A stretch of 64,000 nucleotides of DNA from Chitinophagales bacterium (GTDB lineage Bacteria > Bacteroidota > Bacteroidia > Chitinophagales > Chitinophagaceae): positions 1 through 64,000 of the forward strand of contig JANXQO010000172.1 in the NCBI GenBank assembly GCA_025353485.1. Direction: 5' to 3'. Position numbers and translations under genes: made by a program. Every line of letters begins with the position of its first letter. The first letter of the stretch is position 1. Below are positions 1-9,869 of this stretch, piece by piece. A model generated the notes under the pieces. That model had not been told where the DNA came from, ran no database searches, and saw only the letters and a list, made by a program, of their open reading frames with translations.

Positions 1-94
1 ATAGAAAACAAAAATTATACAGGCACGAAGAAGTTGGATATTAAATACCCTACCTTAAAGGGGAGAAAATTGAGTGTTGAATATTAATATTAGT

Positions 95-715
95 ATGAAA
101 AAGATAAATCTTGTTTTGGTATTGATGTTTTTTGCAGCAACTGTAATGGTTAGTTGCAGGGATAAGCGTGACCCGGGCAGAGTGTATATGCCGGATATGG
201 CTTACAGCAGGGCTTATGAAGCATATGCTCCCAACAACCTTAAGCAGGATGGTATTAATTATATAAACTATCCGGTAGATGGAACCATCAGAAGAGGTGA
301 CCTTTTTGCTTATACTTTGCCTAATGATTCCAACGGATTTAAAATGGCTGCAGAAGTAAAAGATCCCTTGCCGGCTTTAGATTCAAATCAATTGTTAGAG
401 GCGCAAAGATTATTTAATATCAATTGTGCTATTTGTCACGGACCAAACATGGATGCACAAGGACCATTAGCAACATCAGGAAAAGTTGGCGGCATCGCTA
501 ACTTAAAATTAGATCAGTATGTAAAGGAACCTGTAGGGCAAATGTTTCATGTAGTTACTTATGGTAAAAATAATATGGGAAGTTATGCATCGCAGTTAGA
601 CAGAAAGCAAAGATGGATGGTGATACAATATATAAAATCAGAACAGGTAAAATCATCGGCGAACAAAAGCACAACACCTGCGGCAAATGACAGCAGCAGC
701 GCAGTGAAAAAATAA
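95..715 (+). CDS. actE: Alternative complex III mono-heme cytochrome c subunit (ActE-like lipoprotein)
   Basis: Lipoprotein signal (VMVSC), one CxxCH motif (CAICH), position just upstream of an ActF-like protein and cox genes; start moved to internal Met at 95. Confidence 0.85.
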   Translation: MKKINLVLVLMFFAATVMVSCRDKRDPGRVYMPDMAYSRAYEAYAPNNLKQDGINYINYPVDGTIRRGDLFAYTLPNDSNGFKMAAEVKDPLPALDSNQLLEAQRLFNINCAICHGPNMDAQGPLATSGKVGGIANLKLDQYVKEPVGQMFHVVTYGKNNMGSYASQLDRKQRWMVIQYIKSEQVKSSANKSTTPAANDSSSAVKK

Positions 716-740
716 ATAAGAATTTAATTATAAAAATAAT

Positions 741-1994
741 TTGATGAACAGTCATTTTGTAATACCGGGGGGATTTAAAAAGTGGTCGGTCGGCCTTATG
801 ATTGTAGGCGCACTCACATTGCTCATCGGGATATTTGTTTTAAACCCGGGAGCAGGTTCACATGGCGATAATGTAAACAGCACAAGGTTTTGGGCTGTGC
901 TGTTACAAAACAGTATCTACTGGTTATTGTTGGTAAATACCGCGATGTTTTTTATTTGTATTACAACACTTGCAATGGGTGGATGGCAGGTTGCATTTAG
1001 AAGAGTTACCGAAGCCATTTCTTCTTTGGTGCCAATAATGGGATTAATTACTCTTTTGGTAATAATATGTATTGTATTCGGTCATCGCATTGATATTTAT
1101 CCATGGCTGGATAAAGAGCATGTTGCAGCAGATAAAATATTAGCCGGTAAGTCAGGATTTTTAAATCCAACCTTCTATACAATTGCTTCGGTATTAACGA
1201 TAGGATTATGGGCATTCATTGGAAGAAAGATAAGGCAGATGAGTACTGAAACAGATGAAAAAGGTGCTATGGATTATGAGACAGGAAAAGCATGGGTATG
1301 GAAAAATATTACATGGGGATCGGCATTTATTGTTGTGTTCGGATTAACGGTTGGCTCTACCATGCCCTGGCTTTGGTTAATGAGTATTGATCCGCATTGG
1401 TTCAGCACAATGTACAGTTGGTACACTTTTGCAAGCACATTTGTTTCCGGCATTTCGTTAATAGTGCTGTTTGTGATCTATTTAAAAAATCGCGGTGAGC
1501 TTGAATATGTAACCCAGGAGCATCTTCACGATCTCGGAAAATTCATGTTTGCATTTTCTATTTTCTGGACATACCTGTGGTTCTCTCAATACATGCTGAT
1601 ATGGTATAGTAACCAGCCGGAAGAAACGCTCTATTTTATTCAAAGAGTAGGAAATGCTGAACATGCCGGCCCATACAAAGGAATATTTTTCTTTAATCTG
1701 ATCATAAATTTTGTATGCCCGATATTGATACTGATGAAAAAGGCACCCAAAAAGAATTATACGTTAATGACTTTTATGGCGGTATTAATAATTTTTGGGC
1801 ATTGGGTAGATTTTTACCAGATGGTAATGCCGGGAACAGTAAAAGGGAATCCTCAAATGAGCTGGTATGAATTTGGTATTCCCCTTGGTTTTGTAGGATT
1901 GATAATGTGGGGAGTTGGAAGATATTTGTCAAAATATCCTTTAACAGCAAAGAACAATCCGTTCTTAAAAGAAAGTATTATACACCATACATAA
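741..1994 (+). CDS. actF: Alternative complex III quinol-oxidizing membrane subunit ActF-like
   Basis: Polytopic membrane protein between cytochrome c subunit and coxB; typical Bacteroidota act-cox order. Confidence 0.85.
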   Translation: MMNSHFVIPGGFKKWSVGLMIVGALTLLIGIFVLNPGAGSHGDNVNSTRFWAVLLQNSIYWLLLVNTAMFFICITTLAMGGWQVAFRRVTEAISSLVPIMGLITLLVIICIVFGHRIDIYPWLDKEHVAADKILAGKSGFLNPTFYTIASVLTIGLWAFIGRKIRQMSTETDEKGAMDYETGKAWVWKNITWGSAFIVVFGLTVGSTMPWLWLMSIDPHWFSTMYSWYTFASTFVSGISLIVLFVIYLKNRGELEYVTQEHLHDLGKFMFAFSIFWTYLWFSQYMLIWYSNQPEETLYFIQRVGNAEHAGPYKGIFFFNLIINFVCPILILMKKAPKKNYTLMTFMAVLIIFGHWVDFYQMVMPGTVKGNPQMSWYEFGIPLGFVGLIMWGVGRYLSKYPLTAKNNPFLKESIIHHT

Positions 1995-2124
1995 ATGATG
2001 TACGATGTTTGATGGATTTAGAAAGATTGAAGGAACTTTTTAATTTTGTTCTATTAATGCAATGAAAAATTTTAATAAGAAATAATTTTTAATAATAATT
2101 AAATCTCCTTTAGGGGTTTGGGGT

Positions 2125-3189
2125 ATGAATGACTTTTTTTTGATAGCGATTGTTGTAATGGTATTTCTTCTCATTTTTCAAATTGCGAAAGCAAGTGAAT
2201 ATGTAAGTGTATTAAAAGGAGAAGAAAAATCACGCAAGCAAACTAACAGGATCAATGGATTTTTTTTGATCGCCTTTTTAATTTTTGGATTGATAGGTGC
2301 CTGGTGGTGTAACCATCTGTATTATGGTAAAACTTTATTTCCCCAAGGCTCTGCCTCACTAGAGGGAGAGAATATTGATACAATGTTGTGGATCAGCATA
2401 GCAGTTTGCGGGGTTGTATTTTTGATCACACAGGTATTATTATTTTGGTTCTCATTTAAATATCAGGAAAGTGATACAAGAAAAGCATTCTATTTTACGC
2501 ATAACAACAAACTTGAATTATTGTGGACCGGCGTACCTGCAATCGTTTTAACCGTGCTCGTAGTTTTTGGCTTAAAATATTGGTTTAAATTTACAGGAGA
2601 TGCTCCTAAAGATTCCCAGGTAATAGAGATTACCGGGCACCAGTTTGATTGGGAGTTTAGATATCCGGGTAAAGATGGAGTATTAGGGAAAAAAAATTAT
2701 AAATTAACTGATGCTGCTAACCGTAATCCATTAGGCGTAGACTGGGCTGATGATGCAAGCCATGACGATATTCATGTAGGTCATATAATGCATGCTGTTG
2801 TTGGTAAGCCAATCAAGTTGGTAATAAATTCGCAGGATGTAATTCATGATGTTGGCCTTCCACATTTTCGGATGAAAATGGATGCTGTTCCCGGCATACC
2901 AACCACTTTATGGTTTACACCAAAATGGACAACAGAAGAAATGAAAGTGAGAACAGGAAATACGAACTTTGTTTATGAAATATCTTGCGATCAAATTTGC
3001 GGCAAAGGCCATTTTAGTATGAAGGGGATAATTATTATAGAATCACAACAGGAATTTGATAAATGGATAGCAGGAGAAAAGCCGGAATATTATAAGGCAT
3101 TTCCTGACAGAGATCCGAATCGGGGACCAGTACCTAAAACTGATTCTACTTCAACTGCTGTAAAACCGGTTGCGATGGCAACGAAATAA
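2125..3189 (+). CDS. coxB: Cytochrome c oxidase subunit II
   Basis: Two TM helices plus CuA motif CDQICGKGHFSMKG. Confidence 0.95.
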   Translation: MNDFFLIAIVVMVFLLIFQIAKASEYVSVLKGEEKSRKQTNRINGFFLIAFLIFGLIGAWWCNHLYYGKTLFPQGSASLEGENIDTMLWISIAVCGVVFLITQVLLFWFSFKYQESDTRKAFYFTHNNKLELLWTGVPAIVLTVLVVFGLKYWFKFTGDAPKDSQVIEITGHQFDWEFRYPGKDGVLGKKNYKLTDAANRNPLGVDWADDASHDDIHVGHIMHAVVGKPIKLVINSQDVIHDVGLPHFRMKMDAVPGIPTTLWFTPKWTTEEMKVRTGNTNFVYEISCDQICGKGHFSMKGIIIIESQQEFDKWIAGEKPEYYKAFPDRDPNRGPVPKTDSTSTAVKPVAMATK

Positions 3190-3200
3190 ACAATTACAAA

Positions 3201-3229
3201 TTTTTGGAAAGTTTAGAACTTTCCAAAAA
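3201..3229. repeat. Perfect inverted repeat (hairpin) between coxB and coxA
   Basis: TTTTTGGAAAGTT-TAG-AACTTTCCAAAAA, 13-bp stem (16 bp with flanking AAA/TTT), 3-nt loop. Confidence 0.85.
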
Positions 3230-3249
3230 TTTAATTTAAAAATATTACA

Positions 3250-5055
3250 ATGAGCAACGAAGCAATATTGCACGACCACCAAACAGGAACACATGATCTG
3301 GGGCATGCTCATGAGCATCACCACCATGAAACCTTTATTACCAAATATGTTTTTAGCCAGGATCATAAAATGATCGCTAAACAATTTTTAATAACGGGGA
3401 TGGTATGGGCAATTATTGGCGGATTATTTTCTGTTATATTTCGGTTGCAGTTGGGCTATCCTGAATCAACATTTCCATGGCTGGAAGATTTTTTAGGCCA
3501 TTGGGCAAAAGGCGGCAAACTTGACCCTGAATTTTATTATTCATTGGTAACTATGCACGGAACCGTACTTGTGTTCTTTGTATTAACAGCAGGATTAAGC
3601 GGAACATTCTCAAACTTTTTAATTCCATTACAGGTAGGTGCAAGAGATATGGCATCGCCATTTTTAAATATGTTGAGCTATTGGTTCTTCTTCACAGCAT
3701 CTGTAGTAATGATGGCCTCATTGTTTGTTCAAACTGGTCCTGCAAGTGGCGGGTGGACAATTTATCCTCCGTTAAGTGCATTGGGCGAGGCTTCTGAAGG
3801 ATCAAAGATCGGCATGGATCTATGGCTTATAAGTATGTCATTATTTATAATTAATGCATTACTTGGTGGCCTTAATTATATTACTACTGTACTTAATATG
3901 CGTACAAAAGGAATGAGCATGACAAGGATGCCATTAACCATGTGGGCTTTTTTCTTTACAGCAATTTTAGGCGTTTTATCGTTTCCCGTTTTATTATCCG
4001 GAAGTATTCTATTGTTATTTGACAGAAATCTGGGAACCAGTTTTTACCTGAGTGACATTGTTATTAATGGTAAAATTTTACCTAATGAAGGAGGAAGCCC
4101 TATTTTATTCCAGCACCTGTTCTGGTTTCTCGGTCATCCTGAAGTGTATATTATTATTTTGCCGGCGATGGGAATTGCCTCGGAAGTGATGTCCATCAAT
4201 TCGCGAAAACCGATCTTTGGATACATGGCAATGGTGGGATCATTATTTGCCATTACAGCATTGGCATTTGTTGTTTGGGCACATCACATGTTTGTAACGG
4301 GATTAAATCCATTCCTGGGATCCTTCTTTGTTTTACTTACATTATTAATTGCTGTGCCATCGGCGATAAAAGTATTTAACTGGCTAACAACATTGTGGCG
4401 GGGCAATATCAGGTTCTCGCCGGGGATGCTTTTTGCTATTGGCTTTGTAAGCTTATTTATTTCCGGTGGATTAACAGGAGTTTTTCTTGGTAACTCTGCA
4501 TTGGATATTCATCTTCATGATACCTATTTTATTATTGCACACTTTCATATTGTGATGGGTGTTGCAGGTATGTTCGGCATGTTTGCAGGTTTATATCACT
4601 GGTTTCCTAAAATGTATGGCAGGTATTTGAACAATACATTGGCATACATTCATTTTTGGGTTACCATGGTAGGTTCTTATCTTATTTTTTGGCCAATGCA
4701 TTACGAAGGCCTGGCAGGTATGCCCCGCCGTTATTATGATTTTACCAATTGGGAATCTTTTAAAATGTTTGCCGGCCTTAACCAGTTCATCAGTTTTGTT
4801 TCTATAATAGTTTTTGCGGCGCAGCTTTTATTTGTGTTCAATTTCTTTTATTCAATTTTTAAAGGAAGAAAAGTAACTACATTAAATCCATGGGGAGCAG
4901 CTTCGCTGGAATGGTCAACACCAATTCGTCCGGGTCATGGTAACTGGCCGGGAGAAATACCTGAAGTTCATCGCTGGGCATACGATTACGGAAAAGATGG
5001 AAGAGATTTTATTCCGCAAACAGAGCCGGTTGGTGAAGATGAAAGTAAACATTGA
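3250..5055 (+). CDS. coxA: Cytochrome c oxidase subunit I
   Basis: Heme-copper oxidase motifs, e.g. HLFWFLGHPEVYIIILP, WAHHMF, HDTYFIIAHFHIVMG. Confidence 0.97.
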   Translation: MSNEAILHDHQTGTHDLGHAHEHHHHETFITKYVFSQDHKMIAKQFLITGMVWAIIGGLFSVIFRLQLGYPESTFPWLEDFLGHWAKGGKLDPEFYYSLVTMHGTVLVFFVLTAGLSGTFSNFLIPLQVGARDMASPFLNMLSYWFFFTASVVMMASLFVQTGPASGGWTIYPPLSALGEASEGSKIGMDLWLISMSLFIINALLGGLNYITTVLNMRTKGMSMTRMPLTMWAFFFTAILGVLSFPVLLSGSILLLFDRNLGTSFYLSDIVINGKILPNEGGSPILFQHLFWFLGHPEVYIIILPAMGIASEVMSINSRKPIFGYMAMVGSLFAITALAFVVWAHHMFVTGLNPFLGSFFVLLTLLIAVPSAIKVFNWLTTLWRGNIRFSPGMLFAIGFVSLFISGGLTGVFLGNSALDIHLHDTYFIIAHFHIVMGVAGMFGMFAGLYHWFPKMYGRYLNNTLAYIHFWVTMVGSYLIFWPMHYEGLAGMPRRYYDFTNWESFKMFAGLNQFISFVSIIVFAAQLLFVFNFFYSIFKGRKVTTLNPWGAASLEWSTPIRPGHGNWPGEIPEVHRWAYDYGKDGRDFIPQTEPVGEDESKH

Positions 5056-5238
5056 TTTCTGAACCCTGCCCGTCAGGTCAGGCGGGCATGATTTGGGTGG
5101 ATTAAAAGATTAATAAGAAATAAAATTATAAATACTTTGTACGCTACATTTCCGGTAAGAAAAAAATAATCTTCAATCACTTTAATCATGAAAATCTCCC
5201 CAAACCTGCCTACCAGCAGGCAGATCATGGTTCAGAAA
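5056..5238. repeat. Imperfect terminal-inverted-repeat element (MITE-like), copy 1
   Basis: TTTCTGAACC...GGTTCAGAAA ends; internal CATGATTTGGGTGGATT segment shared with element at 51921-52026; contains GC-rich palindromes TGCCCG..CGGGCA and CTGCC..GGCAG. Confidence 0.7.
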
Positions 5239-5251
5239 TAATACGATTATT

Positions 5252-6172
5252 TTGATAGTAATGAATAAAGAGGCACATGGGTTCACCGGATCTGCATCGT
5301 TTGCTGTAGCAAGCAAAGTGAAAGATTATTTTCAACTGATCAAGTTCACTTTGAGCTTTATGGTTGTATTTAGTTGTGTTGTTTGTTACCTGCTTGCGCC
5401 AAATATTAAGTTTGACCTGTCTTCAGTTCTTTTATTATTTACCGCAGGAATGTTGATAACAGGTTCTGCAAATGCAATTAACCAGGCAGTTGAGAAAGAT
5501 ACAGATGCATTGATGAAGAGAACGGCAACACGCCCTGTTGCATCAGGAAGAATGACAGCGAATGAAGCATTTACATTTGCCATCATCACAGGGATTATCG
5601 GTGTAATGATAATGTGGTATTGGTTCAATTTTGCCAGTGCCATGATCGGATTGTTCAGTTTGTTTTTGTATGCATTTATTTATACACCATTAAAAAAAAT
5701 AAATTCTGTTGCTGTTTTAGTGGGAGCATTTCCCGGGGCATTACCCTGTTTAATTGGATGGGTTGCCGGCACCAATGAATTTAATGCAGGTGGATGGATA
5801 TTATTTGGCATACAATTTCTTTGGCAGTTTCCGCATTTCTGGGCAATTGCATGGGTGGCACATAAAGATTATTCAAAAGCAGGATTTAAATTATTGCCGA
5901 GTAATAAAGGACCAACAAAATTTACTGCAGCGCAAACAGTTATATATTCAATGTTGATGATACCGGTTGGTATGCTGCCTTATTATTTTAAAATAAGCAG
6001 TATCACATCAATGTGGATATTGTTGGTGTGTAATTTATGGATGGTATTTGTAAGTGTAATGTTATTTGTAAAGATGGATGTTGCTGCCGCAAGAAAAGTA
6101 ATGTTCAGTTCATATTTTTATTTGATGATAGTATTGCTGGCATTGTTGTTTGATAAGGTGCATCAAATATAA
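5252..6172 (+). CDS. ctaB: Protoheme IX farnesyltransferase (heme O synthase)
   Basis: UbiA family, NAINQAVEKDTDALMKRTATRPV motif; in cox cluster. Confidence 0.93.
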   Translation: MIVMNKEAHGFTGSASFAVASKVKDYFQLIKFTLSFMVVFSCVVCYLLAPNIKFDLSSVLLLFTAGMLITGSANAINQAVEKDTDALMKRTATRPVASGRMTANEAFTFAIITGIIGVMIMWYWFNFASAMIGLFSLFLYAFIYTPLKKINSVAVLVGAFPGALPCLIGWVAGTNEFNAGGWILFGIQFLWQFPHFWAIAWVAHKDYSKAGFKLLPSNKGPTKFTAAQTVIYSMLMIPVGMLPYYFKISSITSMWILLVCNLWMVFVSVMLFVKMDVAAARKVMFSSYFYLMIVLLALLFDKVHQI

Positions 6173-6199
6173 TTTAAGATCGAAAAAATGCAATTGCAA

Positions 6200-6277
6200 A
6201 AGGTATCGCAAAGAATCGCAAAGTGCGCAAAGTTCTTTGTGTACTTTGCGAACACCTTAGCGTTCTTTGCGATACTT
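6200..6277. repeat. Imperfect palindromic intergenic repeat built from TTTGCG/CGCAAA units
   Basis: GGTATCGCAAAGAATCGC.. pairs with ..GCGTTCTTTGCGATACTT. Confidence 0.7.
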
Positions 6278-6360
6278 AAAGCTGAATAAGATATACTGTA
6301 CAAGAGTGCGACGCCAATGAAGATGATTAAAGATTTAAAGACGACTACATAAAATTTATT

Positions 6361-6927
6361 ATGGAATTAGTGATGACAGAGCAACGAAAAAAAATACATC
6401 CTCACAAGTTTACCTTATGGATTGCCATCGGCAGCATTACAATGATGTTTGCCGGGCTAACAAGTGCTTATATAATAAAGCGCAACCAACCTAACTGGTT
6501 TGAGTTTGACCTGCCTGTAATGTTTTGGTATTCCACAGCAGTTATTGTAGCAAGCAGTGTTACTATCTGGCTTTCCGTTCGTGCTTTTCGTGAAAAAGAA
6601 ATGGCTAAATACAGGCAGATGTTGATGGCAACATTTTTCCTGGGAATTTTATTTATCGGCTTACAGGTAACAGGGTTTGTGCAATTATGGCGGCAGGGAA
6701 TTACATTAACTAAAAATGTATCAGTCTCTTTTTTATACCCGATAATCGGATTGCATGCAGTTCACGTTATAGGGGGAGTAATAGCATTGCTGGTAATGTT
6801 TTTAAAGGCATTCAGCCGGAAGCAAAAAACATATTCAGCAATACCTGTGGAAATGATAAGCACGTATTGGCACTTTGTAGATCTGCTTTGGATTTATTTA
6901 TTATTTTTTTTATTGATGATACGATAA
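6361..6927 (+). CDS. coxC: Cytochrome c oxidase subunit III-like
   Basis: Heme-copper oxidase subunit III fold: GLHAVHVIGG, YWHFVDLLWIYLL. Confidence 0.88.
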   Translation: MELVMTEQRKKIHPHKFTLWIAIGSITMMFAGLTSAYIIKRNQPNWFEFDLPVMFWYSTAVIVASSVTIWLSVRAFREKEMAKYRQMLMATFFLGILFIGLQVTGFVQLWRQGITLTKNVSVSFLYPIIGLHAVHVIGGVIALLVMFLKAFSRKQKTYSAIPVEMISTYWHFVDLLWIYLLFFLLMIR

Positions 6928-6974
6928 ACAACATTTAAACTTTTATTTTTGCAATAACTTTTTAAAGTTACATA

Positions 6975-7712
6975 ATGACGACAGCAACAGCACAACCAAC
7001 AACTAAATTATGGAGCGGCGGTAAAAGCCCGTTTAATATTAGCTATGGCAAAGTAATGATGTGGTATTTTTTAATGAGCGATGCTTTTACTTTTGGTGCT
7101 TTTTTAATATCGTATGGCACCATTAGGTTTAGTCAAAATGTTTGGGCAGATGCTAACCATGTTTTTAATGCATTTCCTTTTACAGGTCACGCAAATTTGC
7201 CGCTGGCATTTGTAAGTCTTATGACTTTTATTTTGATCCTCAGTTCTGTTACAATGGTATTGGCAGTGCATGATGGACACAATATGAATAGAAAGGGAGT
7301 AGAAAAGTGGCTGATCTTTACTATCCTTGGCGGACTTGCATTTTTGGGTTGCCAGGCATGGGAGTGGACGCATTTAATTACCGGTGATCACCAGGTGTTG
7401 GTTAATGGAGTGGTACAACATTGGGGCACCACAGTTACCCATAACCCATGGGGACCTGAAACATTATTTAAAGGTAAAGAAGTGGCAACACCCGGCCCCA
7501 TTGCATTTGGAGGATACTTTTTTGGCATCACGGGCTTTCATGGGTTCCACGTTTTTTCCGGAGTAATAATAAATTCTGTAATGCTTATCAAAACAAGGCT
7601 TAAGCATTTTGAATTAAGAGGTCATTATGAAATGATTGAAAAGGCAGGATTATACTGGCACTTTGTTGATCTTGTTTGGGTGTTTGTATTTTTATGTTTT
7701 TATCTTGTTTAA
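6975..7712 (+). CDS. coxC: Cytochrome c oxidase subunit III
   Basis: GFHGFHVFSGVI, YWHFVDLVWVFVF motifs. Confidence 0.9.
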   Translation: MTTATAQPTTKLWSGGKSPFNISYGKVMMWYFLMSDAFTFGAFLISYGTIRFSQNVWADANHVFNAFPFTGHANLPLAFVSLMTFILILSSVTMVLAVHDGHNMNRKGVEKWLIFTILGGLAFLGCQAWEWTHLITGDHQVLVNGVVQHWGTTVTHNPWGPETLFKGKEVATPGPIAFGGYFFGITGFHGFHVFSGVIINSVMLIKTRLKHFELRGHYEMIEKAGLYWHFVDLVWVFVFLCFYLV

Positions 7713-7775
7713 TCTAAACCTCTAACCTCTAAACCTTAAAACTCCTAAACAAATTATCTAATAAACTTTTTAAAT

Positions 7776-8213
7776 ATGTCACAAGTTGCAACAGCAGAGG
7801 TTTTTCATCACGATGATAATGCACAGGTAAAAAGAATTTGGAAAACATTCTGGATATTATTGGTGCTTACTATTCTTGAATTGGGCATCGGTCTTACCAT
7901 CTATACAATTCATAAAGGAGAAAATCCAAGTCATACTTTAGTGCTGATGTTTAAAGGCCTTGTTTGTATTCTTACCATGGCAAAAGCATTTTATATTGTT
8001 TCTGTATTTATGCATTTAGGTGATGAGATAAGGAATATGATAATGACGATAATTGTTCCCTTGCTTTTATTTGTTTGGTTTATTATTGCTTTTTTATGGG
8101 ATGGTAATGCATGGAAAAATCTAAGAAACACTGATGCAGGCAGCAGGATTTACATAGAGAAAACTCATGAGAAGACTTCGGTTCCTGCAAAGCAAAATGG
8201 TCAAAAGGATTAA
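7776..8213 (+). CDS. Cytochrome c oxidase subunit IV-like (CoxD/prokaryotic COX4)
   Basis: Small three-TM protein after subunit III, FYIVSVFMHLGDE. Confidence 0.8.
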   Translation: MSQVATAEVFHHDDNAQVKRIWKTFWILLVLTILELGIGLTIYTIHKGENPSHTLVLMFKGLVCILTMAKAFYIVSVFMHLGDEIRNMIMTIIVPLLLFVWFIIAFLWDGNAWKNLRNTDAGSRIYIEKTHEKTSVPAKQNGQKD

Positions 8214-8241
8214 TAATATTGAGTGCATCTTTACAATACAT

Positions 8242-8265
8242 TAGCCATCGCATTTGTGATGGCTA
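8242..8265 (+). terminator. Putative hairpin/terminator after cox subunit IV
   Basis: TAGCCATC-GCATTTGT-GATGGCTA followed by T-rich sequence. Confidence 0.5.
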
Positions 8266-8282
8266 TTTAATTTAGAAAATAC

Positions 8283-8999
8283 ATGAACAAGAAAGCAATT
8301 CTTGCTTTACTGTTAGCAGCATTTGTACCGGCAGTTAGTTACATACTGGTAAAGTATTACAGTGAGAGAGCTGTACAAATGCCTCCCAGGTATTTTAATG
8401 ACAGCGTCGCTGTAAATGAAAAAAATGGTAAAACAACTTATGATACTATCTGGCATCATGTAAAAAATATTTCTTTCACCAATCAGCTTGGGCAGCATGT
8501 TTCCTTATATGATATTAAAGGAAAAATAATTGTAATGGATTTCTTTTTTACACGTTGTCCTACCTTTTGCCCGGGCATGGCAAGATCAATGAAAAAACTG
8601 CAGGATGCTTTTAAGAAAAATGATACCTCCTTTGTACAATTTATTTCGGTAAGTATTGATCCATTGCATGATTCAGTTACGCAGCTAAGAAAGTTTGCTG
8701 ACAAGTTTACTATAAATCCTGATAACTGGTGGTTGGTAACAGGAGATAAAAAAGAAATATATGATTTTGCGTTACAGGAAATGAAAGCAAGTGTAGCAGA
8801 CGCAGAAATAGACACAGGGTTTATTCATACCAGTCTTTTTTTCCTGTTGGACAGGGAAAAAATTGTACGGGGATTTTATGATGGATTTGATTCTGTTGCA
8901 CAACAGAAATTAGTAAGAGATATACCATTGCTCATGCTGGAGAAAGAAAGAAAAAAAACCTTCGGAGAATTTTTAAAAGAATTATTCGGAAGAAGCTGA
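8283..8999 (+). CDS. SCO1/SenC copper chaperone
   Basis: Thioredoxin fold with FFFTRCPTFCPGM. Confidence 0.92.
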   Translation: MNKKAILALLLAAFVPAVSYILVKYYSERAVQMPPRYFNDSVAVNEKNGKTTYDTIWHHVKNISFTNQLGQHVSLYDIKGKIIVMDFFFTRCPTFCPGMARSMKKLQDAFKKNDTSFVQFISVSIDPLHDSVTQLRKFADKFTINPDNWWLVTGDKKEIYDFALQEMKASVADAEIDTGFIHTSLFFLLDREKIVRGFYDGFDSVAQQKLVRDIPLLMLEKERKKTFGEFLKELFGRS

Positions 9000-9002
9000 T
9001 AA

Positions 9003-9063
9003 ATCGTGAGAGGCGTAATATAAGACATGAGTATCTCACATTTCACTTCTGCCGTTTCACGAT
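9003..9063. repeat. Intergenic inverted repeat (ATCGTGA...TCACGAT)
   Basis: 7-bp terminal inverted repeat plus internal GTGAGA/TCTCAC segments. Confidence 0.5.
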
Positions 9064-9083
9064 AACCTTAATATAAATATACA

Positions 9084-9707
9084 ATGATTCAAAATAGTAC
9101 CAATATCTTAAGTGCTACTGATCCCGGTTTTCAACCTTATTTAGCAAAGAATGATAAGAGGGCAAAAATATTTATCTGGACTGTTTCAATAATTGTTTTC
9201 CTGGCAGTTGCAATACTTTCAAAAGTAAAATTAAATGTTGATCTTGGTTTTAACCCCCACTTATTTGCAAAGGCTAATGCATTTATAAATTCTGCGGTTA
9301 CTATTTTATTGGGGTTAGGGTTATGGTCCGTTAAGCAAAAAAAATATCTGCTGCATAAAAGAATAATGATTGCTGCAATTATCCTTTCTATATTATTTCT
9401 TGTTTCTTATATCTGTCATCATTTGTTTGCCGGCGAAACAAAATTTGGTGATCTTGATCATAATGGAATTGTAAGCACTGATGAAAAAACACTGGCGGGC
9501 TCTTTACGAATTGTATATTATTTTATTTTAGGAACGCATATTCCTTTAGCAGGAATTATTTTGCCGTTTATTTTATTTACCGCCTACCGCTCTCTTACCG
9601 GCGAATATGAAAGGCATAAAAAATTGGCGAGAATCACATGGCCTGTCTGGTTGTATGTGGCTGTTACAGGTGTTGCAGTTTATTTGATGATAAGCCCTTA
9701 TTATTGA
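9084..9707 (+). CDS. DUF420 family membrane protein
   Basis: LLHKRIMIAAIILSILFLVSYICHHL; cox-cluster location typical of DUF420. Confidence 0.8.
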   Translation: MIQNSTNILSATDPGFQPYLAKNDKRAKIFIWTVSIIVFLAVAILSKVKLNVDLGFNPHLFAKANAFINSAVTILLGLGLWSVKQKKYLLHKRIMIAAIILSILFLVSYICHHLFAGETKFGDLDHNGIVSTDEKTLAGSLRIVYYFILGTHIPLAGIILPFILFTAYRSLTGEYERHKKLARITWPVWLYVAVTGVAVYLMISPYY

Positions 9708-9869
9708 GGAATAATTTCGGATAAGGGTAATGATAACCCCGGTTATAAATTTGATGAAATTCTTTACTGTTATTCGTAGTACTGTAAATTCATTTGGTTT
9801 TAATTTTTGTAAGTTTATATTCTCCAATTTCTGAAAGCTTGTCCTGAATAATTAAACTAAATCTTATTT

